Source: Microbacterium forte
GTDB lineage: Bacteria > Actinomycetota > Actinomycetes > Actinomycetales > Microbacteriaceae
Length of the DNA: 64,000 nt
Assembly (NCBI RefSeq): GCF_031885415.1
Contig: NZ_CP116871.1
Span: 1,984,001-2,048,000 of the forward strand
Direction: 5' to 3'
The notes beneath the pieces are model-generated. The model was not told where the DNA came from. It saw nothing but the letters and a program-made list of their open reading frames with translations, and did not search any database. Position numbers and translations under genes: made by a program. Each line of letters opens with the position of its first letter. The first letter of the stretch is position 1. Positions 1 to 8,983 of this stretch are shown here, piece after piece.

Positions 1-56
1 CGGAGTAGCTCGACCCTTCGTCGTTTTCCTGCCGACTCGCGCAGGTACTCCGCCAT
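1..56 (-). CDS. possible 5' end of a divergent gene (partial)
   Basis: An ATG at base 56 on the minus strand opens a frame that stays open for 18 codons to the window edge, beginning M-A-E-Y-L-R-E-S-A-G-K. HxlR regulators are often transcribed away from their target gene, which is the only contextual support. Too little is visible to recognise a family, and the upstream ribosome-binding site is weak. Confidence 0.25.
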   Translation of the reverse strand, partial: MAEYLRESAGKRRRVELL

Positions 57-71
57 TCCGGACGTGGACTC

Positions 72-100
72 TTGACACCGAGAACTTTCTTCAAGAAAGT
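72..100. promoter_or_regulatory. -35-like box and palindromic operator upstream of hxlR-type gene
   Basis: Bases 72-77 read TTGACA. Bases 84-100 form a perfect inverted repeat ACTTTCTT-C-AAGAAAGT whose right arm ends 6 bases before the ATG at 107. The position between a -35-like box and the start codon suggests autoregulation by the HxlR protein, which binds as a dimer. No clear -10 box is seen. Confidence 0.6.
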
Positions 101-106
101 GACTGG

Positions 107-574
107 ATGCCGCTCCGCTCCGACTGGTCGACAGCCACGTGTCCGATCGCCCGCTCCGCCGATGTGCTCGCCGACCCGTGGGTGCTTCTGATCCTGCGCG
201 AGCTGTTCTCGGGTCGCACCCGCTTCGATGAGCTGCGCGACGCCACGGGAGCCGCCGACTCCGTGCTCGCCCGGCGCCTCGCCTTGATGACCGAGGCGGG
301 CCTCGTGCGGCGCGACGACGAACGGGGGTATCTCCTGACGGAGGTCGGCCGAGAGACCCTCCCGATCCTCCACGCCTACGCGCGATTCACGCGCGTCACC
401 GATCCCGACGGCCCCTGGGGGCTGACCGTCGGCTGCGGGCGCTGCGGCGGGCTCGCGGCATCCGCAGACTGGTGCACGACCTGCGCCGCCCCGCTCGACG
501 CAGACACCACCCGGTGGTCGCGTCGCAGCATGGGCGGCGAGCCGTTCGCGCTCGCATCAGGCACCGCCGCATGA
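107..574 (+). CDS. HxlR-family winged-helix regulator with C-terminal zinc-ribbon-like Cys pairs
   Basis: This 155-residue protein has the HxlR signature: a Cys at residue 12 (TCPIARS), then W-V-L-L-I-L-R-E-L and the wing region with R-F-x-E-L. HxlR proteins are small dimeric DNA-binding regulators, some sensing electrophiles through the N-terminal Cys. Unusually, the C-terminal third carries two CxxC pairs (C-G-R-C and C-T-T-C, 14 residues apart) that look like a small zinc ribbon. The stop codon overlaps the start of the following transporter (ATGA at 571-574), so the two are translationally coupled and the regulator probably controls that transporter. The inverted repeat at 84-100 is its likely operator. 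Confidence 0.85.
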   Translation: MPLRSDWSTATCPIARSADVLADPWVLLILRELFSGRTRFDELRDATGAADSVLARRLALMTEAGLVRRDDERGYLLTEVGRETLPILHAYARFTRVTDPDGPWGLTVGCGRCGGLAASADWCTTCAAPLDADTTRWSRRSMGGEPFALASGTAA

Positions 575-1893
575 CCGCCGAATCGGTCGAGGAGCCGACC
601 GACCTTCCGACACCCACGCCGCCCGCGATGCCGCAGCGCCGCATCCATCCCGCATGGATCGTCGCACTCGTCGCGCTGATCGCACTGATCGGAGCCGCCG
701 GGTTCCGTGCTGCACCAGGGGTGCTGATGCTGCCTCTGCAGGACGAGTTCGGCTGGACCACGGCCGAGCTCTCTCTCGCCGTCACGGTCAACCTGCTGCT
801 GTTCGGCCTCACAGCGCCGTTCGCCGCCGCCCTCATGCAGCGCTTCGGCATCCGCGCCGTCACCGTGACCGCTCTGTTCGTGATCGGAGCGGGTGCTGCG
901 CTGAGCGTCTTCGTCGCCACCCCGGCGCAGCTCATCCTGACGTGGGGCGTGCTCATCGGACTCGGCACCGGGTCGATGGCGCTGGTGTTCGCGGCCACGA
1001 TCACCGATACCTGGTTCGCGACCAGGCGCGGCCTGGTGTCGGGCGTGCTCACGGCCGGAAGCGCCACCGGGCAGCTGATCTTCCTGCCGGTGATCGCCGC
1101 GGCGGCCGAGGACATCGGCTGGCGAGGGGCATCGCTGATCATCGCCGGGGGTGCGCTCGCGGTCGTCCCCCTGGTCTGGATCTTCGTGCGCAACCGTCCG
1201 AGCGATCTCGGCGTCAACCGCTACGGCGACAGCGGACCCGTCACCGTGACCGCCCGACCGAAGGGCAGCGCGTGGGGAGCCGCTCGACTCGCGATCACCA
1301 CACTCCGCGACGCTGCGCGCACCAAGACGTTCTGGGCGCTCGCGATCGGATTCGCGATCTGCGGCGCCACGACCAACGGCCTGATCGGCACCCACTTCAT
1401 CCCCAGCGCGCACGACCACGGGATGCCGACGACGACCGCAGCCGGGCTGCTCGCCGTGGTCGGGATCTTCGACATCGCCGGCACGGTGTTCTCGGGCTGG
1501 CTGACCGACCGGGTGAACCCTCGCATTCTGTTGGCCGCGTACTACGCGCTGCGCGGCGTGAGCCTGCTGTTCCTGCCGAGCCTGCTGTCGGCCGACGTGC
1601 AGCCGAGCATCGTCGTGTTCATCGTGATCTACGGCCTCGACTGGGTGGCGACGGTTCCGCCGACCATCGCACTGTGCCGTGAGGTCTTCGGCGATCGGGG
1701 TCCCCTCGTGTTCGGCTGGGTGTTCGCCTCGCACCAGATCGGCGCCGGCATCGCCTCGTTCCTCGCGGGCATGGTGCGCGACCACACGGGCCAGTACACC
1801 GTCGCCTGGTTCGCCGCCGCCGGCCTCTGCGCCGTCGCCGCGCTGGTGAGCGCCACGATCCGCCGGCATCCGGCCGCGGTCACGTCGCCCTGA
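571..1893 (+). CDS. MFS transporter
   Basis: A 440-residue major facilitator with about 12 hydrophobic segments. The start is the ATG at 571, inside the stop codon of the HxlR gene; the longer frame to 472 lies inside that gene and is unlikely. After a polar 20-residue N-terminus the first membrane segment begins near residue 27. The F-R-A-A-P-G-V-L-M-L-P-L stretch and the D-E-F-G-W motif between helices 1 and 2 resemble the anion/monocarboxylate (OFA-like) MFS branch. The substrate is unknown. It is the terminal gene of the pair, followed by a strong hairpin at 1905-1940. Confidence 0.85.
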   Translation: MTAESVEEPTDLPTPTPPAMPQRRIHPAWIVALVALIALIGAAGFRAAPGVLMLPLQDEFGWTTAELSLAVTVNLLLFGLTAPFAAALMQRFGIRAVTVTALFVIGAGAALSVFVATPAQLILTWGVLIGLGTGSMALVFAATITDTWFATRRGLVSGVLTAGSATGQLIFLPVIAAAAEDIGWRGASLIIAGGALAVVPLVWIFVRNRPSDLGVNRYGDSGPVTVTARPKGSAWGAARLAITTLRDAARTKTFWALAIGFAICGATTNGLIGTHFIPSAHDHGMPTTTAAGLLAVVGIFDIAGTVFSGWLTDRVNPRILLAAYYALRGVSLLFLPSLLSADVQPSIVVFIVIYGLDWVATVPPTIALCREVFGDRGPLVFGWVFASHQIGAGIASFLAGMVRDHTGQYTVAWFAAAGLCAVAALVSATIRRHPAAVTSP

Positions 1894-1904
1894 TCGCCCG
1901 ACGA

Positions 1905-1940
1905 CGAAGGCCCCCACCCGGAATCGGGTGGGGGCCTTCG
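1905..1940. terminator. bidirectional terminator hairpin
   Basis: Perfect 16-bp inverted repeat (arms 1905-1920 and 1925-1940, CGAAGGCCCCCACCCG and its complement) with a GAAT loop. It sits between the convergent MFS (+) and ABC ATPase (-) genes, so it can terminate both. Confidence 0.85.
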
Positions 1941-1954
1941 ACACCGGAAGACGC

Positions 1955-2683
1955 TCAGAGGACCTTCGAGAGGAAGTCCTTCAGGCGCTCGTTCTTCGGC
2001 GCGCCGAACAGCTCGGCGGGCGGCGCCTCTTCGACGACGACTCCGCCGTCCATGAACACCGTGCGGCCCGAGACCTCGCGGGCGAAGCCCATCTCGTGCG
2101 TCACGAGCACCATCGTCATGCCGCCGGACGCGAGGTCACGGATCACCTGCAGCACCTCACCGACCATCTCGGGGTCGAGCGCGCTGGTGGCCTCATCGAA
2201 GAGCATGATCTCGGGGTCCATCGCGAGCGCGCGGGCGATCGCCACGCGCTGCTTCTGACCGCCCGAGAGCGATGCCGGCTTGGCATCCGCCTTCTCGGCC
2301 AGGCCCACGCGATCGAGCAGAGCGAGCGCCCGCTCCTTCGCCTCGGCCTTCGACAGCTTGCCGAGCTCGACCGGCGCGAGAGTGATGTTCTCGAGCACGG
2401 TCATGTGCGGGAACAGGTTGAAGTGCTGGAACACCATGCCGATGCGCTGGCGCACCTCGTCGAGCTTCACGCTCTTGTCGGTCAGGTCGACGCCGTCGAC
2501 GATGACATGACCCGACGTCGGCTCCTCGAGCTTGTTGAGGCAGCGCAGCAGGGTGGACTTTCCCGACCCCGACGGACCGATGACCGCGATGACCTCGCCG
2601 TCTTCGACCGTCAGGTCGATGCCCTTGAGCACGTGGTTGTCGCCGAACGACTTGTGCAGGTCTCTGACCTCGATCTTGCTCAT
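1955..2683 (-). CDS. polar amino acid ABC transporter, ATP-binding protein (GlnQ-like)
   Basis: The 242-residue ATPase starts [13 protein letters not shown]. It has Walker A (GPSGSGKST), the C-loop [15 protein letters not shown] and Walker B with EATSALD, where most GlnQ/HisP proteins have DEPTSALD. The [10 protein letters not shown] run after Walker A and the [11 protein letters not shown]-loop are typical of the GlnQ/HisP family (amino acid import, cytoplasmic face). Its ATG overlaps the stop of the fused binding protein-permease gene by 4 bases, so both subunits of the importer are made from one transcript. Confidence 0.92.
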   Translation of the reverse strand: MSKIEVRDLHKSFGDNHVLKGIDLTVEDGEVIAVIGPSGSGKSTLLRCLNKLEEPTSGHVIVDGVDLTDKSVKLDEVRQRIGMVFQHFNLFPHMTVLENITLAPVELGKLSKAEAKERALALLDRVGLAEKADAKPASLSGGQKQRVAIARALAMDPEIMLFDEATSALDPEMVGEVLQVIRDLASGGMTMVLVTHEMGFAREVSGRTVFMDGGVVVEEAPPAELFGAPKNERLKDFLSKVL

Positions 2684-4158
2684 GCGTTGAACTTCCTCTC
2701 CAGGCGGTTCGCGAGCAGCGTGAGAAGCGTGATCACGACGAAGTAGATGATGGCGACGATGGTCAGCACCTGGGCCGACAGGTACGTCGAGGCGATGATC
2801 TGGCGCGACACGAACGTGAGCTCGGCGAGCCCGATCACGCTGATCAGCGAGGTGTCCTTGAGGGTGATGATGCCCTGGTTCACGAACGACGGGATCATGA
2901 TGCGGAAGGCCTGCGGCAGCACGACCTTCCGCATGGTCTTCCAGTGGCCGAGGCCCAGGGAACGCGACGCCTCGGACTGACCGGGGTCGACGGCCTGGAT
3001 GCCGCCGCGGATGATCTCGGTCATGTACGCACCGGTGTTCAACGAGAGCGTGATGGCGCCCGCGACGAACGGGTTGAACGTGAGCCCGGGGAACAGCTGC
3101 GGGATGGCGAAGAACACGAAGAACGCCTGCACCAGGATCGGGGTGCCGCGGAACACGTAGACGTACGCGGTGGCCACCCAGCGGAACGGCGCGAAGGCCG
3201 ACACCCGGCCGAAGCCGAAGATGAGCCCGAGGATGAACGCCGCCACGATCGCGACCAGCGTCGCGAGGATCGTGAGCCACAGGCCCTCCATCAGAGCGGG
3301 CCAGTACTTCACCGCCACGGAGAAGATGTCGGTCGCCTGCGTGCTCTCCTCGCCGCCTGCGAGGTAGCTGTCGACGATCTCGTCGTACTCCCCCGAGGCC
3401 TTGAGGTTCTCGAGACCCGCGTTGAACATCTCCACGAGTTCGGGGTTCTGGCCCTTGTTGACCGCGAATCCGTATTCGCCGCCGAGCTCCGGCTCGCCGA
3501 TCAGGCGGAAGCCGGACCCCTGCTGGATGCCGTAGGCGAGCACCGGGAAGTCCTCGAAGTAGCCGACGGCCTGGCCGGCCTTGACGGCATCCACCATGTC
3601 GGTCGTGTCCTGGTACGGCGTGATGCGGAAGCCGAATTCGTCCTGGTTCTCCTCGGCGAACGTCTGCCCCTGGGTGCCGGTCTTGACCGCCACCGCTTCG
3701 CCGTCGAGGTCGTCGAGCGACTGGATGTCGCTGGACTCGAGCACTCCGAGCTGGATGCCGCTGGTGAAGTACGGCTCGCTGAAGTCGAACGTCTTCTCGC
3801 GCTCTTCCGTGATCGACATGCCCGCCATGACGGCGTCGACCTGGTTGGCCTGCAGAGCCTGCACCGCGGCGTCGAACCCGAGCTGGCGGATCTCGACCTC
3901 GAAGCCCTGGTCGTCTGCGATCGCGCGCAGCAGATCCATGTCGATGCCGACGAGCTCGCCCTCGGGAGAGGTGAACTCGAACGGCGCGAACGTCGTGTCG
4001 GTGCCGATGACATAGGTCTCGGAGTCGTCGGCCGCGGTGGCCGCGGACGCGCCGCCGAGCAGCGCACCGGCCGCGATGAACGCCGTGAGCGCCATCGCCC
4101 CGACGGTGCGTCCGAACGCGCGCAGGCGCGCGGAAGCAGGAGAGGGATGTGGGATCAC
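2680..4158 (-). CDS. fused amino acid-binding protein / ABC permease (GlnH-GlnP type)
   Basis: I take the GTG at 4158 as the start: a GAGGAG sits 8 bases upstream and it directly precedes a signal peptide (hydrophobic [14 protein letters not shown], then A-T-A-A-D-D). The 492-residue product has an extracytoplasmic solute-binding domain (about 45-265, beginning [14 protein letters not shown], typical of the SBP_bac_3 fold). A HisM/GlnP-type permease domain with the N-terminal W-L-T-I-L-A-T motif follows (about 275-490). One chain therefore carries both receptor and channel, a known arrangement in Gram-positive GlnP proteins. Likely substrates are glutamine, glutamate or another polar amino acid; which one is not visible. 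Confidence 0.9.
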   Translation of the reverse strand: MIPHPSPASARLRAFGRTVGAMALTAFIAAGALLGGASAATAADDSETYVIGTDTTFAPFEFTSPEGELVGIDMDLLRAIADDQGFEVEIRQLGFDAAVQALQANQVDAVMAGMSITEEREKTFDFSEPYFTSGIQLGVLESSDIQSLDDLDGEAVAVKTGTQGQTFAEENQDEFGFRITPYQDTTDMVDAVKAGQAVGYFEDFPVLAYGIQQGSGFRLIGEPELGGEYGFAVNKGQNPELVEMFNAGLENLKASGEYDEIVDSYLAGGEESTQATDIFSVAVKYWPALMEGLWLTILATLVAIVAAFILGLIFGFGRVSAFAPFRWVATAYVYVFRGTPILVQAFFVFFAIPQLFPGLTFNPFVAGAITLSLNTGAYMTEIIRGGIQAVDPGQSEASRSLGLGHWKTMRKVVLPQAFRIMIPSFVNQGIITLKDTSLISVIGLAELTFVSRQIIASTYLSAQVLTIVAIIYFVVITLLTLLANRLERKFNA

Positions 4159-4278
4159 GACGGGTGCTCCTCGGATCGGATGGGCGACAGGATGCTGCCA
4201 CCGGGATGGTCGTCGACCATCCACCCTAACCGGCGACGGCGTGTCGCCGTGATCCGAGGGCGGTCCGCGCGCTCGCCT

Positions 4279-4809
4279 CTAGAGGGTGATCCAGTATCGG
4301 CGGAGCATCGCGTGTCCCCGCGCGGACTGGTCGCTGACGTCCTGCAGCACGCCTCCGGCACCCTCGATCGTGCGATACGAGCCGACGTTGTCGTCGTCGC
4401 AGGTGACGAGCACGCGCTCGAGGCCGATCTCGCGAGCACGTTCGAGCCCGAGACGCAGCGCCGCAGAGGCGTAGCCCTGTCGGCGGCGAGAGGCGCGCAC
4501 CGAGTAGCCGATGTGGCCGCCCGCCTCACGGAGCCATTCGTTCAACTCGTGCCGGAAGGAGAGGAAACCGACGACCTCGCCGTCGTCGACGATCCAGTAC
4601 AGATCGTTGTGCACGGCGTCGTCGGGCAGGTCGGCCGTGGTGTCGGCGAGCAGCGTCGACTTCTCGATCAGGGCCTCGAGCGTCGCGAGATCCGGGGTGA
4701 CGGGTGCCTGCAGACCTGAACCGTCGACATGACCGTCGCCGAATTCGGCGACGGCAGCCGCCCAGGAGTCGAACAGGTCGGTGGTGGGCCTCGTGAGCTC
4801 GATCGTCAT
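4279..4809 (-). CDS. GNAT-family N-acetyltransferase
   Basis: 176 residues. The acetyl-CoA loop appears as I-G-Y-S-V-R-A-S-R-R-R-Q-G-Y-A-S (motif A, R/Q-x-x-G-x-G/A) near residues 100-115, followed by A-L-E-R-A-R-E-I-G-L and the N-x-x-S/x-Y-R-T-I-E pattern near the C-terminus. The N-terminal 70 residues are more divergent. It stands alone, 90 bases downstream (in the minus direction) of the DHA2 transporter gene. The substrate cannot be predicted. Confidence 0.85.
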   Translation of the reverse strand: MTIELTRPTTDLFDSWAAAVAEFGDGHVDGSGLQAPVTPDLATLEALIEKSTLLADTTADLPDDAVHNDLYWIVDDGEVVGFLSFRHELNEWLREAGGHIGYSVRASRRRQGYASAALRLGLERAREIGLERVLVTCDDDNVGSYRTIEGAGGVLQDVSDQSARGHAMLRRYWITL

Positions 4810-4898
4810 CGCCCGATGACATCACAGGGGGGTTCCCGGCCGCAAACCGGGCATTCCCCACGCGTGTGCGAAAGGCCCGGCTCGCAGGCAGGAGCGGG

Positions 4899-6476
4899 TC
4901 ACGCCGCAGGCGCGGGCGCCTCCGTGGGAGCCGACGCGGCAGCATCCGCCCTGTCGTAGCGTCCGAGGAACAGCGAGGCGACGAGGGCGACGACCATCAC
5001 GCACGCGGGAAGCAGGATCGCCTGCGACATGCCTGCGGCGAACCCCTCGGCGACCTCGGGCGGCAGCGAGCCGCCGCCGCTGGTGCCCGACGGGGCATCC
5101 GCGAGACCGGGCAGGTTCGCCTCGAGACGAGACTGCATGAACGTGGCGATGGATGCCGAGCCGATCACCGATCCGATGGTCCGGGTCGTGTTGTAGATGC
5201 CCGCGCCGGCGCCCGCCTGGCGCGGCGGCAGCTTGCGGGTCGCGGTGGTCGCGAGCGGCCCCCACATGCCCGCGTTGCCGATGCCCATGAGCGCCGACGG
5301 CAGCAGGAACATCCAGATCTCGGTGCCCATGTTGATCAGCGTCGAGTACCAGACGAGGGCGACGACGACGCAGAGGAGACCCGGGATCAGGATGATGCGC
5401 GGGTCGACGCGGTCGAGCAGCTTGCCCGCGAACGGAGCGAGCACGCCCGAGAGCACGGCCATCGGGATCAGCAGCAGAGCGGCCTCGGTCGGGGTGAGCC
5501 CGCGAGCGGTCTGCAGGAAGAACATCATCGGCAGCGACATGCTCGTCACCGTGAACCCGACCGCGGCTATGGCGACGTTCGCGCCCGAGAAGTTGCGGTC
5601 GCGGAAGAGGGCGAGCGGCACGAGGGCCTCACTGCGCGTGCGCGCCTGCTGCACGATGAACAGCCCGAGCACGATGAGGCCGGTGATGATCAGGCTCCAC
5701 ACCGAGATCGGGCCCCAGATCACACCCCAGTCGAACTTCTCGCCTTCCTGAAGACCGAAGACGATGAGGAACAGCGCGACCGCGCTCAGGATGACACCGA
5801 GGACGTCGAAGCGGTGCGGACTCGTCTGCAGCTTGGGCACGAGCCGCCAGGCGAGCACGAAGGCGACGATGCCGACGGGGATGTTCACGAAGAAGATCCA
5901 TTCCCAGCCGAAGCCGTCGACGAGCAGTCCGCCGACGAGGGGTCCGACGAGCGTGGCGACACCGGCGGTCGCACCCCACAGGCCCATGGCCGCACCGCGG
6001 CGCTCGGGCGGGAACGTGCGGGTGATCACTGCCATGGTCTGCGGCGTCATGAAGGCGGCGCCGAGCCCCTGCACGGCGCGCGCCGCGATGAGCATCTCGA
6101 GCGAGCCCGAGAGTCCGCACCAGAGCGATGCGAGCGTGAAGATCGCGAGGCCGATGAGGTAGATGTTCTTGGGACCGAAACGGTCGCCGAGGCGTCCGGT
6201 GATCAGCAGCGGCACGGCGTATGCGAGCAGGTAGGCGCTGGTGACCCACACCACGTTGTCGAGGTTGTTCGTGGTGGGGTCGAGGGCGGCCTTGATCGCC
6301 GGGTTCGCCACCGAGACGATCGTCGTGTCGACGAGGATCATGAAGAAGCCGATGACCAGCGCCCACAGGGCGGGCCACGGGCTGGCGGGACGGTGGCCCG
6401 CCGCGAAGGTGCCGGTCGAGGGACCGGATGACGAGGATGCCACGGGCGTGCGTCCCGTCGAGGGAGAGTCGGTCAT
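4899..6476 (-). CDS. DHA2-family MFS multidrug efflux transporter (EmrB/QacA type)
   Basis: A 525-residue transporter with about 14 membrane segments, the length and topology of DHA2 drug:proton antiporters. After a polar N-terminus comes W-A-L-V-I-G-F-F-M-I-L-V-D-T-T-I-V (helix 1 with the D-x-T-I-V motif), then L-I-T-G-R-L-G-D-R-F-G-P-K (motif A) and the antiporter motif C-like G-P-L-V-G-G-L-L-V-D-G. Its ATG overlaps the stop of the upstream padR-type gene by 4 bases (6473-6476), so a PadR repressor and its pump form a coupled operon. Confidence 0.92.
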   Translation of the reverse strand: MTDSPSTGRTPVASSSSGPSTGTFAAGHRPASPWPALWALVIGFFMILVDTTIVSVANPAIKAALDPTTNNLDNVVWVTSAYLLAYAVPLLITGRLGDRFGPKNIYLIGLAIFTLASLWCGLSGSLEMLIAARAVQGLGAAFMTPQTMAVITRTFPPERRGAAMGLWGATAGVATLVGPLVGGLLVDGFGWEWIFFVNIPVGIVAFVLAWRLVPKLQTSPHRFDVLGVILSAVALFLIVFGLQEGEKFDWGVIWGPISVWSLIITGLIVLGLFIVQQARTRSEALVPLALFRDRNFSGANVAIAAVGFTVTSMSLPMMFFLQTARGLTPTEAALLLIPMAVLSGVLAPFAGKLLDRVDPRIILIPGLLCVVVALVWYSTLINMGTEIWMFLLPSALMGIGNAGMWGPLATTATRKLPPRQAGAGAGIYNTTRTIGSVIGSASIATFMQSRLEANLPGLADAPSGTSGGGSLPPEVAEGFAAGMSQAILLPACVMVVALVASLFLGRYDRADAAASAPTEAPAPAA

Positions 6477-7099
6477 TGCTGTGCAGCCTTTCGCTGAGCG
6501 AGGTAGCGGTCGGTGTTCTCGAAAGCCGTGGGCCCCCAGGGGAACGCCTCGGCCTCGAGACGATCGAGGAGCGAGTCGAGCCAGCGCAGCTCGGCGTCGA
6601 GCAGCACCTCCTGACGCTCGAATTCGACGAGCACCTGCTCGGGGGCGCCCTTGCGGCGGGCGCCGGTCAGTCCGTCGCGGTGCAGAGCATGCCCTTCCGC
6701 GAGTGCGACGCGACGGACGCGGAGGCAGTCGACGACGTCGGGGCGCTCGAGGTTGTGCGCTTCCGCGAGTGCGATCCGGAACTCGGCGGGGCGGTCGATG
6801 ATCGACAGCTCACGGCGGAGCCAGCCGATGAGCGCGTCACGACCGGCATCCGTGAGCGTGTAGGTGGTGCGCTCGGGGCGATTGCCCTCTCGATCGGTGC
6901 CCACCTCGTCGATGAGTCCGCCACGCTGCAGACGACCGACCGTGTGATAGAGCGTCCCGTTGGTGACGGCGAGCAGACGCTCGTCGCGGCGAGCGCGCAT
7001 CAGACGCACCATCTCATAGGGGTGCATGTCGCCCTCGCGCAGCAGCGCGAGCACCATCACCCCCATCGGGGTCAACCGCTCCGCAGGTTCCTTCGACAC
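6473..7099 (-). CDS. PadR-family transcriptional regulator
   Basis: 208 residues from the GTG at 7099, chosen because GAGGTGGAG lies just upstream and the PadR fold starts at once (M-G-V-M-V-L-A-L-L-R-E-G-D-M-H-P-Y-E-M). The winged helix (residues 14-90: N-G-T-L-Y-H-T-V-G-R-L-Q-R-G-G-L-I) is followed by a Vir_act_alpha_C-type helical dimerisation region. PadR repressors release DNA on binding phenolic or drug-like ligands. The perfect palindrome at 7114-7131 lies 14 bases upstream of the start and is the probable operator. Confidence 0.9.
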   Translation of the reverse strand: MSKEPAERLTPMGVMVLALLREGDMHPYEMVRLMRARRDERLLAVTNGTLYHTVGRLQRGGLIDEVGTDREGNRPERTTYTLTDAGRDALIGWLRRELSIIDRPAEFRIALAEAHNLERPDVVDCLRVRRVALAEGHALHRDGLTGARRKGAPEQVLVEFERQEVLLDAELRWLDSLLDRLEAEAFPWGPTAFENTDRYLAQRKAAQQ

Positions 7100-7113
7100 G
7101 TGCTCCACCTCAA

Positions 7114-7131
7114 ATAGTCCACGTGGACTAT
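7114..7131. promoter_or_regulatory. probable PadR operator (perfect palindrome)
   Basis: ATAGTCCAC followed directly by GTGGACTAT: an 18-bp perfect palindrome just upstream of the PadR start codon. The ATAGTCCACGTGGACTAT word is not found elsewhere in the window by eye. Its position fits autorepression of the padR-DHA2 pump operon. Confidence 0.75.
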
Positions 7132-7178
7132 ACGCCCCTTCAGGCCGGTCGACAAGACGGATGCCGACTGCGGCCGAT

Positions 7179-7727
7179 CTACGCCAAGGCGGCCGCGAGC
7201 TGTTCCGGCGTGAGCGGCCGATCCGCGTACACAAGCCGCACCACCCCGGGGTCGGGGTTGCCCGCGTCGGGCGCACGATGCACGAGGTCGAGTCCCAGCT
7301 TCCCGGCGACGCGAGCAGAGGCATGGTTGTGCTCGACGAGGTAGGCGATCACGGGCCGATCCGGCGCGATCGCCCTCGCCCTCTCGACTCCGGCCTGCGC
7401 CAGCTCGGTCGCCAGCCCCTGACCGTGGTGGTCGCCGGCGATGCGATAGCCGATGTTCCACACCGCTCCGCCCAGCAGGGTGCACCCGCCGTTGCCGACG
7501 ACCTCTCCGGTGTCGCGCAGACGGGCGACCCACGATCCGAGACCGGCTTCCGACCAGCTGCGCTCCCACCGCTCCATCATCCGGATCGTCGTCTCGGGGT
7601 CGGTGTGACGCAGGCTCGGATAGTGCGTCCACACCCGCGGATCGCTCTGGATCGCGAAGACCGCGTCGAGGTCGGCGGCGACGGGGCGCGACAGGCGCAG
7701 GCGTGGGGTGAAGGTGTCGTCGGTCAC
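7179..7727 (-). CDS. GNAT-family N-acetyltransferase (RimJ/RimL-like)
   Basis: 182 residues beginning T-P-R-L-R-L-S-R-P-V-A-A-D-L, the usual opening of RimJ/RimL-type acetyltransferases. The CoA-binding motif is I-G-Y-R-I-A-G-D-H-H-G-Q-G-L-A-T-E (about 95-110), followed by the H-N-H-A-S-A-R-V-A-G-K-L-G segment that usually contacts substrate. Start is GTG at 7727, with TAGCCT at 7734-7739 (minus strand) ending 6 bases before it, so the mRNA is probably leaderless. Such enzymes acetylate protein N-termini or small amines; the substrate is unknown. Confidence 0.85.
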   Translation of the reverse strand: MTDDTFTPRLRLSRPVAADLDAVFAIQSDPRVWTHYPSLRHTDPETTIRMMERWERSWSEAGLGSWVARLRDTGEVVGNGGCTLLGGAVWNIGYRIAGDHHGQGLATELAQAGVERARAIAPDRPVIAYLVEHNHASARVAGKLGLDLVHRAPDAGNPDPGVVRLVYADRPLTPEQLAAALA

Positions 7728-7779
7728 GAGTCCAGGCTAGGCACCCCCGCAGACACCGGGCGCCGCCCTCCGGGGCCGC

Positions 7780-7995
7780 TCAGCTGCTCAGCCTCCGCAG
7801 CGCCGAGCCCTTGTGCGCGGCCTTCTCGCCGCTCTTCTCGGACTTCACGATGTACGCCGGCTCATCGTCCGAAGCCGTGAAGCTCTGGCCGGCGAATCGG
7901 AAGTCCTTCGTCCGCTTCTCCTCCACCGTGCCGTGCGTTCGTCCTTGGGGCGTGTTCCAGCTCACCCGGTCACCCGTCGACAGGTCCTTCGTCAT
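7780..7995 (-). CDS. DUF2945 / HVA1-type TUDOR-domain small protein
   Basis: 71 residues from an ATG preceded by GGAGGAG. The sequence has the D-R-V-S-W-N-T-P-Q-G-R-T-H-G-T-V start and the A-Y-I-V-K-S-E-K-S-G-x-x-A-A-H-K-G-S-A-L-R ending that define DUF2945, a small SH3/TUDOR-like fold also found in fungal hypervirulence-associated proteins. Function in bacteria is unknown. It is a single gene between the acetyltransferase and purC. Confidence 0.85.
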   Translation of the reverse strand: MTKDLSTGDRVSWNTPQGRTHGTVEEKRTKDFRFAGQSFTASDDEPAYIVKSEKSGEKAAHKGSALRRLSS

Positions 7996-8080
7996 GACTC
8001 CTCCGCTCCGTCGATTCGAGCGTCGCCGATGCCGCGCCGTTCGCAACAGCCCTTGACACGACACCGGCGCCGTCTACCGG

Positions 8081-8095
8081 GATAATGGGCGGGTG
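8081..8095 (+). promoter_or_regulatory. leaderless-type -10 box for purC
   Basis: GATAAT (8081-8086) ends 6 bases before the GTG start of purC and no ribosome-binding site is present, so the transcript probably begins at or next to the start codon. Confidence 0.5.
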
Positions 8096-8971
8096 AGCAC
8101 TCCTTCGGACAGCACCGCGCAGACCATCCCCGGCTGGCGCCACATCTACTCGGGCAAGGTCCGCGACCTCTACGCCTCGGATGACGCCGCCGACACCCGC
8201 ATCCTCGTGGTCGCCTCCGACCGCGTGAGCGCGTTCGACTCCGTGCTCTCGCCGGGCATCCCCGAGAAGGGTGCGCTGCTGACGCGCCTGAGCCGCTGGT
8301 GGTTCAGCCAGCTGAGCGACGTTCCGAACCACCTCGCCGAGGGCGACATCCCGGCGAGCGTCGCCGACCGGGCCATGCTCGCGCAGTCGCTCGAGATGCT
8401 GCCGGTCGAGTGCGTCGTGCGCGGCTACATCACCGGCTCCGGCTGGGCCGAATATACCGAGAGCGGCACCGTGTGCGGCATCCCGCTGCCCGCCGGTCTG
8501 GAGAACGGCGACCGCCTGCCCGAGCCGCTGTTCACACCGGCCTACAAGGCGCCGATGGGCGAGCACGACGAGAACATCACCTTCGAGCAGACCGTCGAGC
8601 TCGTCGGCGCCGACCGCGCGGCCGAGCTGCGCGACGTCTCACTCGCCCTCTACACGCGGGCCGCTGCGATCGCCGAGGAGAAGGGTCTGATCCTCGCCGA
8701 CACCAAGTTCGAGTTCGGGACGGATGCCGACGGCGTGCTGCACCTGGCCGACGAGGTGCTGACGAGCGACTCGTCGCGCTACTGGGATGCCGAGGCCTGG
8801 CGCACCGGTGCGACCCCGAGCGAGCGCATGGCGAGTTTCGACAAGCAGATCGTGCGCGACTGGCTGGCCTCGAACTGGGACAAGCAGGGCGAGCCGCCCG
8901 TGCTTCCCGAGGACATCGTCGAGCGCACCGCCGCGCGCTACCGCGAGCTGATCGAGCGCCTCGGGGCCTGA
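8093..8971 (+). CDS. purC: phosphoribosylaminoimidazole-succinocarboxamide synthase (SAICAR synthetase)
   Basis: 292 residues, the long actinobacterial form. It joins CAIR and aspartate with ATP hydrolysis to give SAICAR in purine synthesis. Diagnostic stretches are Y-S-G-K-V-R-D-L-Y at the start, the SAICAR signatures L-P-V-E-C-V-V-R-G-Y-I-T-G-S and L-I-L-A-D-T-K-F-E-F-G, and the D-E-V-L-T-S-D-S-S-R-Y-W motif. Start GTG at 8093. purS and purQ lie 17 kb away in the same orientation, so purine genes are scattered here rather than in one operon. Confidence 0.96.
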   Translation: MSTPSDSTAQTIPGWRHIYSGKVRDLYASDDAADTRILVVASDRVSAFDSVLSPGIPEKGALLTRLSRWWFSQLSDVPNHLAEGDIPASVADRAMLAQSLEMLPVECVVRGYITGSGWAEYTESGTVCGIPLPAGLENGDRLPEPLFTPAYKAPMGEHDENITFEQTVELVGADRAAELRDVSLALYTRAAAIAEEKGLILADTKFEFGTDADGVLHLADEVLTSDSSRYWDAEAWRTGATPSERMASFDKQIVRDWLASNWDKQGEPPVLPEDIVERTAARYRELIERLGA

Positions 8972-8983
8972 CGCGCGCACCCT

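Noticed and set aside
376..1944. 522-residue antisense frame opposite the HxlR and MFS genes
   Set aside because: Arg/His/Gly/Asp-rich composition with no domain; it is the usual open antisense frame of GC-rich codon usage, while the opposite strand encodes clear proteins.
2944..4719. 591-residue plus-strand frame opposite the fused binding protein-permease
   Set aside because: Low-complexity R/E/H/A composition; the minus strand has a complete transporter with signal peptide and motifs.
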